Shown one piece after another: positions 25,745 through 33,523 of a stretch of DNA of 64,000 nt (positions are counted from its first letter, which is position 1; each line of letters opens with the position of its first letter). The stretch comes from Labrenzia sp. PHM005 (GTDB taxonomy: Bacteria; Pseudomonadota; Alphaproteobacteria; Rhizobiales; Stappiaceae): positions 3,653,001 through 3,717,000 of the forward strand of contig NZ_CP041191.1 of the NCBI RefSeq assembly GCF_006517275.1, written 5' to 3'. The notes under the pieces were generated by a model. The model was not told the origin of the DNA, made no database searches, and was given only the letters and a program-made list of their open reading frames with translations. Position numbers and translations under genes: made by a program.

Positions 25745-27282
25745 TGGTGCAGGCATTGAAAGAGGACATGGCGGACCGCGGGCAGACGTCTGCTGATGTT
25801 ATCAAAATCGCAGTTCTGGCTGTTGGTGGGCAGGGCGGCGGTGTCTTGACCAATTGGATCTCTGATCTTGCCACGCGCGGCGGGTATGCTGTGCAGATGA
25901 CTTCCGTCGCCGGTGTTGCTCAGCGCACCGGAGCGACCATCTATTACGTTGAAATGGCGCCCAAAACCGAGCGCGATCCTGTGTTTGCTCTGAGCCCCTC
26001 TCCGGGGGATGTGGATGTCTTGGTCGCTGCCGAGTTGATGGAAGCCGGAAGAGCTGTGATGCGCGGCTTTGTTACACCTGATCGAACAACATTGGTGGCC
26101 TCGACGCACCGGATTCTCTCTGTTGCTGAAAAACAGGTTCCAGGGGACGGACGATCCGACAGCACATTGGTGGAAGAGGAAATCATCAAGGCATCGTTGT
26201 TGAGCGTGTGCTTCGACATGGAGGCAATTGCGACCAATGCCGGCAGTATGATATCGGCCAGCTTGTTCGGCGGATTGGCACGTAGTGGCGCATTGCCTTT
26301 CGATAATGTTCTCTTTGAAGAGGTGATTATGGCGTCCGGGCGCGGGGTGGATCAAAGCCTTGCAGCTTTCCGCGGTGCTTTGACGTTCGACGAAAACGCA
26401 GGACGAACTGACGATATAATTGAAGTTAAGAGGGTGGCAGGACCTGCTAAGCTACTGGAGGAATGGAATGCGCTGCTGAACACAGCTGAGCAGGTTGCAC
26501 CCGAAAGTCGTGACATGGCGATTGCCGGATTGCGCAAGGTCGTTGATTTTCAAGACACGGCCTACGGCGCTGCGTATCTGCAGCACGTTTTGGATCTGCA
26601 AGGATTGGATAGCTCTGACCAAGGTTTCAGGCTCACAACAACCGGCGCCAAATATATCGCAAACGCAATGTGTTATGACGACATTGTGCGTGTGGCGGAT
26701 TTGAAAACGCGCGCCAGCAGGCAAGACCGCTTGTTAAAGGATCAGGAGGCAAGCCGGGATGAGATCGTCCATGTGACCGAGTATTTTCATCCTCGGGCGC
26801 AAGAAATTTGCGGCACTTTGCCGGCCGGTCTGGGTGGCTGGATTGAACGCTCGCCCAAGGTCTTCAGGATGCTCGATGGCTTGGTGAACAAGGGCCGACG
26901 GATCAGAACCGATGGTTTGATCGGTTTCGGACTGTTGTGGTTCGTCAGTTCATTGAAACCTTACCGTCGGCGTTTTTTGCGCCATTGCTATGAACAGGCG
27001 CATCTTGATCGGCTGTTGAAGGCAGCACATGACGCCAGAGCGTTGGACTATGATCTTGCCGTTGAGGTCTTGTCCGCGCAGCGTCTGGTGAAAGGGTATT
27101 CCGACACCCATGAGCGGGGACAGTCAAAGTTTGCCAAGGTACTAGGTGCTCTACCCTTATTGCAGGGCAGAGACGATGCGGCAGAATGGTTGCGGCGCCT
27201 GCGGGACGTGGCCTTAAAAGACGAAGATGGCGCCGCTCTTGATGGTGCCTTGGCGACAATTGCCTCGTTCGTACAGGAATGA
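25744..27282 (+). CDS. iorB: Indolepyruvate:ferredoxin oxidoreductase-like, beta subunit with long C-terminal domain
   Basis: 512 residues. The N-terminal gamma/beta-type domain (VLAVGGQGGGVLTNWISDLA, VAQRTGATIYYVE, about 20-210) is the conserved IorB part. The remaining roughly 290 residues are a mostly helical extension (DUF6537-like) seen in the long proteobacterial version; its role is unknown. The start at 25744 is fixed by the one-base TGATG overlap with the alpha gene; a longer frame from 25561 is inside the alpha gene. It works as a complex with the alpha subunit in the cytoplasm. It is convergent with a thioesterase gene 70 bases away. Confidence 0.87.
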   Translation: MVQALKEDMADRGQTSADVIKIAVLAVGGQGGGVLTNWISDLATRGGYAVQMTSVAGVAQRTGATIYYVEMAPKTERDPVFALSPSPGDVDVLVAAELMEAGRAVMRGFVTPDRTTLVASTHRILSVAEKQVPGDGRSDSTLVEEEIIKASLLSVCFDMEAIATNAGSMISASLFGGLARSGALPFDNVLFEEVIMASGRGVDQSLAAFRGALTFDENAGRTDDIIEVKRVAGPAKLLEEWNALLNTAEQVAPESRDMAIAGLRKVVDFQDTAYGAAYLQHVLDLQGLDSSDQGFRLTTTGAKYIANAMCYDDIVRVADLKTRASRQDRLLKDQEASRDEIVHVTEYFHPRAQEICGTLPAGLGGWIERSPKVFRMLDGLVNKGRRIRTDGLIGFGLLWFVSSLKPYRRRFLRHCYEQAHLDRLLKAAHDARALDYDLAVEVLSAQRLVKGYSDTHERGQSKFAKVLGALPLLQGRDDAAEWLRRLRDVALKDEDGAALDGALATIASFVQE

Positions 27283-27352
27283 CCTACGCAGCCAATCAAC
27301 TAACAGAAGAATATCGGTGCGATGGCAAAGCGTTCGCGAACCTGCCGGCGAA

Positions 27353-27760
27353 CTAAAGATACGAGAGCAATGTGTTCCGGACGTCTTCGGGCCAGGTGAC
27401 GGACGTATGTTTGTCCAAGTCGCTGGCGGCCAGTACCTGTTTGCTACTCCAGCGCTTTTCTTCGCCGCAACTGATCACATGTTCAAAGGTCACTGACGAG
27501 CGGCCGACCCTTGTCACCCGCAATTCAAAGGTTAGCAACTCACCAAATAGCGAGGGTTTTGAAAAGTCACAGCTCAGGTGAACGGTAGGCGTGCCCCACC
27601 GTTCTTTCCAGATGATCTCGTGCCACGGGTAGCCAATTACCGTCCAGAATTCTTCATTCACGCCATTAAGAATATTAAGATAGGCGGGGAAATAGGCTGT
27701 TCCGGAGATGTCGCAATCGCCGAAGCGCAACTCTCTGGTGGTTGTAAATACTTTGGACAT
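27353..27760 (-). CDS. Hotdog-fold acyl-CoA thioesterase (4-hydroxybenzoyl-CoA thioesterase type)
   Basis: 135-residue single hotdog domain. RFGDCDISGTAYFPAYLNIL near the start corresponds to the 4-HBT signature with its catalytic aspartate, and WKERWGTPTVHLSCDFSKPS and RVGRSSVTFEHVISC follow the usual strand order. The start at 27760 (MSKVFTT) is chosen over 27772. It lies at the end of the island, convergent with the IorB-type gene. It may release free aryl acid from aryl-CoA made by the oxidoreductase; that link is inference. Confidence 0.85.
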   Translation of the reverse strand: MSKVFTTTRELRFGDCDISGTAYFPAYLNILNGVNEEFWTVIGYPWHEIIWKERWGTPTVHLSCDFSKPSLFGELLTFELRVTRVGRSSVTFEHVISCGEEKRWSSKQVLAASDLDKHTSVTWPEDVRNTLLSYL

Positions 27761-28366
27761 TATGACTTCCAAAATCCCTAAGATCGTTGCATTGTTTGCG
27801 TTGCCGCGAGTGTTCTCAAAAACTATTGAACCGGTAGACAGGACACAAGTACGAACTCGCGCCTGAATGACGATACTGTCTTGGTGGAGATTAAATTTGG
27901 CTATTCCTGCGGCCGTCGAAATGAGTTTATGAGCAACAAAGCCTGCGCGACGTGAAGATTTTTCGAAGTAAATCCGGAAATTTCGCGGTAGAAATAATTG
28001 CAGACTTGCCCCGTGGAGCGCTTTTTCGGTTAGTTAATACCGCCAAATCTCACGTAGCCCCGCATATTCCCGGCAAATAATATCTGGTTTTAAATAATTC
28101 CGGCCAGGGTCATTTAATTCTGACACGTACATATCTTCAGAAGCTGATTTTGGTTTGGCCTGATCGAACTTGGAAAGGTATCTTGCGCTTGCTGGATTTG
28201 GGAAACGATCAAATAGGAAACCCGTTCATTTGTAGACGGATCAAACGAACCCAAATTCGGGACTATGAATACCGGGCGGATAGGCACTGCGTCCGGATGC
28301 AACTGGTGTCCGCTCCTGCATAATGTCGATGGGGCGCAGTAGCAGGAGCGGACTGGAGTGCTTCTC
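27761..28366. other. Intergenic region between the catabolic island and the polysaccharide locus
   Basis: About 600 bases without a credible gene. It should contain the thioesterase promoter (reading leftward) and the 3' end of the algD transcript. An 88-codon frame at 28114-28380 on the minus strand has no family resemblance. The only clear structure is the inverted repeat at 28308-28353. Confidence 0.5.
28308..28353. repeat. 12-bp perfect inverted repeat downstream of algD
   Basis: GTCCGCTCCTGC at 28308-28319 and GCAGGAGCGGAC at 28342-28353, separated by 22 bases. It starts 14 bases after the algD stop on the minus strand. It could form a transcript-end hairpin, but the loop is long and no T run follows, so a protein-binding palindrome is equally possible. 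Confidence 0.45.
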
Positions 28367-29779
28367 TTATGACCAGCCAATGCCGGTGTAGCAGGACGAC
28401 ACAGGAGCGGTTGACGTGATACGGACCAAGTCCACTATCACTGCGTCTTTCTGCCTGGATTTTAGGGCACTCCTTATCTTTGGTTGGTTTTGAGCGATTA
28501 CGATCGTATCTGCCGTTTCTAAAGCCGTTTCCGGTGTTTCCGCCAAATAGGTGGGCAGTGCATCTACAACGGCTTTCAAATGCGGGGCCGCATGGCGCAT
28601 GTAATCGAATTGTTTTTCGATATGCGGTCCAGGTTTGATTGCCGGGTCATAGGCGGTGACTTCAATGCCGTCCTTTTGAAGTGCGGAAATCAGTTCCAGG
28701 ACCGGACTTTCGCGCAGGTCGTCGGTTCCAGGTTTGAAGGCAACACCTAAGATTGCGACCTTCTTTGGCTTCGTGCGCTGGATGAGATCTACCGCCTGAT
28801 CGATCTGTTCGTCATTCGAAGGCAGCAGGGCATCCATCAAAGGAAGATCGACGTCCAGCTCTTTGGCGAGATGGGTCACCGCACGAACTTCCTTTGGGAG
28901 GCAAGACCCGCCAAAGGCAAAGCCTGGCTTCAGGTAGTAAGGGGACAGGTTGAGTTTGGTATCCTGGACGAAGATGTCCATAACTGCATGACTGTCGATT
29001 CCCATCGGCTTGCAAAGACGGCCAACTTCATTGGCAAAACAGACCTTGGTGGCGTGCCAGACGTTGTCGACATACTTCACCAGTTCAGCCACTTCGATGG
29101 AAGTAACAATCGGGTTGGTGTCAACAGGCGCATAGATCTTTGACATAATGTCGGATGTTTTGACATCAGTGACGCCGATGACCGTTTTGGGCGGCGTATG
29201 GAAATCTGAGACCGCTGTACCTTCGCGCAAGAATTCCGGATTGAAGCAGATGCCAAAGTCCTCTCCAGCCAGTTTGCCGGACCATTTCTCGATAACCGGC
29301 TTCATGATGTTCAGTGTTGTGCCGGGTGGGACCGAACACCGAAGAACAACCACATGAAAATCGGCCTTGAAACGCAGCGATTTGCCGATGCTTTTTGCGA
29401 CCGCTTCAATCGCCCTTGTATCGCATCCACCATCTTCATTTGTCGGAGTACCGACAGAGACAAAAGTAACGTCGGTCTCCCGGATGGCTCTGTCCAGATC
29501 TGTCGTCGTTGACAGTGATTTGTCTGCAACGCCTTGCGTCAGCAGATCAGAAAGACCTTTTTCAACGATTGGACTGTGGCCCCATGCGATGGATTCGACC
29601 TTGGATTTATCAACATCCACGCCAACGACTTTGTGACCCAACTTGCTCAGGCAGGCGAGGGAAACGGCACCGACATATCCGAGGCCGATAACGCTGATTG
29701 CTTCTTTGGTTTCGATCGCTTTGAACTGAAACGGTTCGAATTTTTGAGCCCGTTCGACGTTTCCGACATAGACATTCAT
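28367..29779 (-). CDS. algD: GDP-mannose 6-dehydrogenase (AlgD-like)
   Basis: 470-residue NAD-dependent nucleotide-sugar dehydrogenase. The Rossmann motif IGLGYVG is at 31-37, the AlgD-type SPIVEKGLSDLL at about 69-80, and GGSCLPKE with catalytic C293. NVWHATKVCFANEVGRLCKPMG and QDTKLNLSPYYLKPGFAFGGS are much closer to Pseudomonas AlgD (as I recall it) than to UDP-glucose dehydrogenases. It would oxidise GDP-mannose to GDP-mannuronate, the committed step to alginate. It has about 27 extra residues before the Rossmann strand. A sigma-54-type promoter lies upstream (29818-29833). Dehydrogenases for other uronates are the alternative, but the nearby alg8, alg44 and algI homologues favour mannuronate. 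Confidence 0.85.
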   Translation of the reverse strand: MNVYVGNVERAQKFEPFQFKAIETKEAISVIGLGYVGAVSLACLSKLGHKVVGVDVDKSKVESIAWGHSPIVEKGLSDLLTQGVADKSLSTTTDLDRAIRETDVTFVSVGTPTNEDGGCDTRAIEAVAKSIGKSLRFKADFHVVVLRCSVPPGTTLNIMKPVIEKWSGKLAGEDFGICFNPEFLREGTAVSDFHTPPKTVIGVTDVKTSDIMSKIYAPVDTNPIVTSIEVAELVKYVDNVWHATKVCFANEVGRLCKPMGIDSHAVMDIFVQDTKLNLSPYYLKPGFAFGGSCLPKEVRAVTHLAKELDVDLPLMDALLPSNDEQIDQAVDLIQRTKPKKVAILGVAFKPGTDDLRESPVLELISALQKDGIEVTAYDPAIKPGPHIEKQFDYMRHAAPHLKAVVDALPTYLAETPETALETADTIVIAQNQPKIRSALKSRQKDAVIVDLVRITSTAPVSSCYTGIGWS

Positions 29780-29817
29780 TTGACTGCTCCCGTTTGAATG
29801 GACTTGCAGAACAAAGG

Positions 29818-29833
29818 AACAAGGACTGTGCCA
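29818..29833 (-). promoter_or_regulatory. Sigma-54 (-24/-12) promoter of algD
   Basis: Minus strand reads TGGCACAGTCCTTGTT, matching the consensus TGGCAC-N5-TTGC(A/T) with correct spacing; only the C of the -12 GC is changed to T. It lies 39 bases before the algD start. The same core TGGCA-N2-GTCCTTG occurs before alg44 (46637-46652). Confidence 0.65.
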
Positions 29834-30199
29834 TTAGGCTCAGATTTGAAAAATAATATATAAATCAAATTGTTATTGGGAGGTTGGTGTTGTGGCTGCT
29901 TGTTCCGCCATTGCCAATTTTGAAAACTGTATTCCCAAAACAGAAACAAACTTTGATTGACGGCATGGATCGCAAGAGGAGGGGCAGCATTACCAAGAAA
30001 TTCCGGTCCGCAGCAGGATCTATTTATAAAGCAATATCCAACTGCGTTTCCGGCATCAGGTTGGTTGCGAATTCAGAAATCGGATTTTGGAATTGCGAAG
30101 AGTAATACGCTTGGAAGACGCGTCTTAGATGCGCTCGATGCTCATTAACTAATTGAACAAAAACAATTATTACTTCCTTGTATGGGCGGTGTGGCTGAA

Positions 30200-30215
30200 T
30201 GGCCAGGGCCTTGCA
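30200..30215 (+). promoter_or_regulatory. Sigma-54 (-24/-12) promoter of the HAD-like/Nudix pair
   Basis: TGGCCAGGGCCTTGCA: GG and GC elements with the right 10-base interval and a perfect TTGCA at -12; the -24 box deviates at its last two positions. It lies 37 bases before ATG 30253, leaving room for a short leader and the site AAGGAG. Confidence 0.6.
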
Positions 30216-30252
30216 GTGCTTTCTTCAAGATTTCATTCCGAAGGAGAAAGCG

Positions 30253-31095
30253 ATGTTTCCGCAAGCTGTATTCGCACCAATCGGTCAGGTTTCCGGTCCA
30301 GTCATCACACAAGCTATGCCGCGAGGAGAGGACGCCTTTCTCTTTGATTTGGAGGCGCTCCTGTCCAATACGTTGAGTCACATGGACTACTCGTTTGCAG
30401 ACTATCTGCGCGAATTCCTGGATGAGAGGAAATGTTATCTTCTGTCGCGCAACAGCTTCAATGATGCTTGCAGCCGTCTACCATCGAGCGTCTTGAGGAG
30501 ATTTGCAGGCGTATTTGCTTCCTGTGGAACAGAACTTTGGGTCGATCAGCAGCTGGTAGACTGTCATGATCACGCGTTCTCCGATGACCTTTACGAGTTC
30601 GTCGTCAATGTTGTTCGCAAGAGCGCATTTTATGAGCGAACCCCGCCACTCATCGACCAGGGTGCAGCTTGTCTCCGCATATGTTTAGCTGGTGTCCGTG
30701 CGTCTGCTGCAGAGCGCCGGAAATATGAACTTTGGGAAAAGAAGGCCCAGGAATTGCCGGAGATCGTGCGTGAATTTCAGTTCCGCTTTCCAAAGTACGC
30801 AATTTATCAGGATACGGCGACGAGCCTGCTTATTTTGCCTGACAGTTTTTCACTCGTCAGCATTCGCAAGCAAATTGAAACACACCAAAAACCGGCGCGC
30901 TTGATCAGCTATCTGCACGTGAATACAGCGAAAGGGTTTGCCAAGCCTTTGTGCGATGCCTTGCCCCGCACGGATGTTCTTTCAAAGATCGCCGGGCCAA
31001 GCGATGTCAGTCAGCTTTTGAGTTACGAAGTCCGGCGCATGTCGGGACGAGACCCTCTCATACGGTTGCCGGAAAACGCGCGAGAGGAGGCTTGA
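30253..31095 (+). CDS. HAD-like protein, degenerate phosphomannomutase/sugar-phosphatase type
   Basis: 280-residue protein that I can place only by pattern. FLFDLEALL at about 29-37 corresponds to the HAD motif I (FDVDGTL) with the first Asp (D32) kept but the second replaced by Glu. FAGVFASCGTELWVDQQLV and the central stretch ending ATSLLILPDSF line up with the cap and core of eukaryotic-type phosphomannomutase (PMM2) as I remember it. Near the end, TAKGFAKPL (motif III lysine) and AGPSDVSQLL stand where GD..ND..M is expected, so the metal-binding Asp appears lost. ATG 30253 has an excellent site (AAGGAGAAAGCG); the longer frame to 30199 overlaps the sigma-54 promoter. Two bases before the Nudix gene. 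Either a changed enzyme making mannose-1-phosphate or a regulatory relic. Confidence 0.6.
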   Translation: MFPQAVFAPIGQVSGPVITQAMPRGEDAFLFDLEALLSNTLSHMDYSFADYLREFLDERKCYLLSRNSFNDACSRLPSSVLRRFAGVFASCGTELWVDQQLVDCHDHAFSDDLYEFVVNVVRKSAFYERTPPLIDQGAACLRICLAGVRASAAERRKYELWEKKAQELPEIVREFQFRFPKYAIYQDTATSLLILPDSFSLVSIRKQIETHQKPARLISYLHVNTAKGFAKPLCDALPRTDVLSKIAGPSDVSQLLSYEVRRMSGRDPLIRLPENAREEA

Positions 31096-31097
31096 GA

Positions 31098-31670
31098 ATG
31101 GGCTCTCTTTTGTCCAAGGGTTTACCCCTGGATCACTGGGCTGTCCTAAACACCGAAAGGGTGTTTGACGCTGGCAAACGCATTCAAGTCAGCAGACAAA
31201 AGGTCCGCTTGCCGGACAGCCGGGTGGTCGATGACTATTATCAGGTGGAATTGCCGTCATTTGCCACAATCTATGCCGTCAACGAAGCCAATCAGGTGCT
31301 TCTGCTCAAACAGTATAAACACGGCGTAGGCGATGTTTGTCTGACCCTTCCCGGTGGCCAGATAGAAAAGGGAGAGGATCCAGAATTCTCGGCGCGCCGT
31401 GAGATGCTGGAAGAAACAGGTTACGGCGGCGGCCGGTGGTACACTGGGCCGACGCTGGTTCTTCATGGAAACCAGAGAATTGCCCGTGCGCATGTTTTTG
31501 TCGCGCGTCACGTCATCAAACTTAATGAGCCTTCTTCAGGTGACCTTGAAGACACGACGTTGACGACGATGTCGCCATCTGAGGTTCGAACCGCAATCCA
31601 GACCGGAATGATGCCGGTCACATCACATGTTGCGACAGCCGGGATCGCGGACATAATCCTCAATCAGTGA
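31098..31670 (+). CDS. Nudix hydrolase (ADP-sugar/GDP-mannose pyrophosphatase type)
   Basis: 190 residues with a complete Nudix box, GGQIEKGEDPEFSARREMLE then ETGY, at 86-109, and the preceding substrate-side strand (YYQVELPSFATIYAV) typical of nucleotide-sugar pyrophosphatases. ATG 31098 lies two bases after the HAD-like stop and follows GAGGAGG; a longer frame to 30951 is inside the upstream gene. It would split nucleotide sugars such as ADP-ribose or GDP-mannose. Being co-transcribed with a sugar-phosphate-type HAD protein and divergent from algD, a role in adjusting the GDP-mannose pool is possible. Confidence 0.88.
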   Translation: MGSLLSKGLPLDHWAVLNTERVFDAGKRIQVSRQKVRLPDSRVVDDYYQVELPSFATIYAVNEANQVLLLKQYKHGVGDVCLTLPGGQIEKGEDPEFSARREMLEETGYGGGRWYTGPTLVLHGNQRIARAHVFVARHVIKLNEPSSGDLEDTTLTTMSPSEVRTAIQTGMMPVTSHVATAGIADIILNQ

Positions 31671-31975
31671 AGCGGTTTCATAGGTCTAAGGCTGTGTGGA
31701 TGAATTGGAGATGTCTTTCGCTGGGAATGGCGGCGTTCAAGATCAAGAAAATCTGCCGTGGGTGATGCTGGTGCATCATCAAGGCGGATTTTCGTCGAGG
31801 ATTGGGCGCTGTAGGCCCAGCCCTTCGGGTGAGGCAAAGGGCAGCAATCTGACGCGGACAAGCCCCTTGACCGTATCACCGATACGCTCTGCAGGTCTTT
31901 TCACGCCATCTTTCGCCCTTTGTCTCACGAAAGGCGTCTCCAATTCGTCCACCCGGCCTAGGGCGTTCCATCCAC
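31671..31975. other. Convergent intergenic region
   Basis: About 305 bases between the Nudix gene and the response-regulator gene, which converge here. Short frames on both strands have no family resemblance; a 66-codon TTG-initiated frame on the minus strand touches the regulator stop. Small GC-rich hairpins around 31803-31832 may serve as terminators, but none has a clear T run. Confidence 0.4.
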
Positions 31976-33523
31976 TCAAGATGGAGCGTTCTCTTCCATC
32001 TGATCGATTGCAAAATCCGCGTTAGCCGCTCCCTGATCATCAGGCAGATCTGTTGCCGTTTCGTCTTGAGCGGCCCAAATCTCCTTCTTTCGATAAAGAG
32101 TGGACGGGCTGACCTGCAGAACTCTTGCGGTTTTTGGAAGACTGCCGCCACAGGCGGTGATCGTTGCTTCGATGAGTTGACGCTCCAGAGTTTCGAAGGA
32201 TTGTCCAAGTGCAACCGTGATGGTCGGCCATCCGGCCGGCGCTGGATTATCCGCTATTGCTGAAACAGCGGGTGAAGGCGATACATTTAGGGGAATTGCA
32301 GACGGTGGAGGCGGAGCGGTTGGGGCCCTGGTTTGCATCGCGGAGAGCATTTCCGCCTCGACGATCGGTCCCTCGTTCAGAACCACAAGATTGCGGATCG
32401 TGTTTTGCATTTCACGAACATTTCCGGCCCACCCATGCGCCATCAGTGCTTCTTCTGCTTCTACGGAGAACCCTTCGAACTGCTTTCCTTCTTCTGCCGC
32501 AAACTGGGTTAGAAAGTGCTGGGCCAGCTCGATGACGTCTGCGCCGCGCGCGCGCAGTGGAGGCAGGCTGATCGGCAGAACATGCAGTCGGTAATAAAGG
32601 TCTTCCCGGAACCGGCCAGCTTCAACTTCTTTAAGCGGGTCGCGGTTGGTTGCGCAAACAATCCGGGCGTCCACTTTGCTGAGGGTGTCGCTGCCAACTT
32701 TTTGCACAGTGCCGCTTTGTAGAAAGCGCAAGAGTTTTGCTTGAAGCGACAGTTCCAGTTCGCAAATTTCATCCAGGAACAAGGTTCCGCCATCGGCCCG
32801 TGCCGCGGCGCCTTCACGGTCTGACGTTGCGCCGGTAAATGCGCCTTTCACATGACCAAATATTTCGGACTCGATCAGATCCTTCGGAATTGCAGCACAA
32901 TTGAGCGGGATGAAGGGCTTTTTGGCCCGCGGGCTCGATCTATGGATTGCCTCCGCACAGACTTCTTTGCCGGTGCCGCTTTCCCCAGTGATGAAGACTG
33001 AGGCGTTGGAGCGCGCAACGCTTTCAATCATTTTGTAGACGGCTGTCATGGGCAAAGAAGAGCCAATGAAACCGTGGTTGGCTTTGGAACGGGCCGGCTT
33101 GCGGACTTCTGCCACCACTTCGGTGAGCGTCTCGCGCTCCATCGCGTTTCGTGTAGTGGTCACAAGCCGTTCTTCAGCAACCGGCTTCACAACAAAATCG
33201 TAAGCGCCAGCTTGCATGGCTTCGACGGCTGTTTTGATGGAGCCGGAACTGGTAACGACCACAACCGTTACTGGGAGTTGTTCTTCCCGGATTGTGATCA
33301 GGACCTCAAAGCCATTCATGTCCGGCAGTTGTAGATCCAGAAGGACGACGCTAATGCCGCCTTTACGCAATCTTGAGAGGGCTTCTGCACCGGTTTCGAC
33401 ATGCAGTGTATCCATGCCCGCCCGGGAGAGCTGGTGCTCATAAATGGTTGCCAATGAAAGAGCATCTTCAACAATCAGAACTTTCAACTCAGACGTTCCT
33501 CCCTGATTGATCTGGGAAATCAT
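31976..33523 (-). CDS. NtrC-family sigma-54-dependent response regulator
   Basis: 515 residues in the classic order: receiver domain (phosphoacceptor D63 in LLDLQLPDMNG, K113 in VVKP), AAA+ domain with Walker A GESGTGKE at 180-187, the sigma-54-contacting GAFTGA loop at 227-232 and Walker B GGTLFLDE at 245-252, and a Fis-type helix-turn-helix at the C-terminus (LPKTARVLQVSPSTLYRK). It activates RpoN promoters. It is coupled to the hybrid kinase gene by ATGA, so the two form a two-component pair. Three nearby -24/-12 matches in the polysaccharide locus are obvious candidate targets, similar in logic to AlgB control in Pseudomonas. Confidence 0.93.
   Translation of the reverse strand: MISQINQGGTSELKVLIVEDALSLATIYEHQLSRAGMDTLHVETGAEALSRLRKGGISVVLLDLQLPDMNGFEVLITIREEQLPVTVVVVTSSGSIKTAVEAMQAGAYDFVVKPVAEERLVTTTRNAMERETLTEVVAEVRKPARSKANHGFIGSSLPMTAVYKMIESVARSNASVFITGESGTGKEVCAEAIHRSSPRAKKPFIPLNCAAIPKDLIESEIFGHVKGAFTGATSDREGAAARADGGTLFLDEICELELSLQAKLLRFLQSGTVQKVGSDTLSKVDARIVCATNRDPLKEVEAGRFREDLYYRLHVLPISLPPLRARGADVIELAQHFLTQFAAEEGKQFEGFSVEAEEALMAHGWAGNVREMQNTIRNLVVLNEGPIVEAEMLSAMQTRAPTAPPPPSAIPLNVSPSPAVSAIADNPAPAGWPTITVALGQSFETLERQLIEATITACGGSLPKTARVLQVSPSTLYRKKEIWAAQDETATDLPDDQGAANADFAIDQMEENAPS

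Larger units (their letters stand above)
29780..30252. other. Divergent regulatory region between algD and the HAD-like gene
   Basis: About 470 bases with no credible gene. It carries two sigma-54-type promoters facing outward (29818-29833 for algD and 30200-30215 for the HAD-like gene) and AT-rich sequence between them, where an NtrC-type activator and a bending protein could bind. Confidence 0.55.

Noticed and set aside
28114-28380. 88-codon minus-strand frame between algD and the thioesterase gene
   Set aside because: It starts inside the end of algD, covers the inverted repeat, and has no protein-like features.
30187-30260. tRNA-like 5' sequence (GCGGTGTGGCTGAATGG resembles the start and D-arm of a class II tRNA)
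   Set aside because: No matching acceptor 3' strand, anticodon arm or T-loop follows; the segment is better explained by the sigma-54-type promoter and leader.
31779-31979. 66-codon minus-strand frame touching the response-regulator stop codon
   Set aside because: TTG start without a ribosome site and no family resemblance; the overlap alone is not enough.
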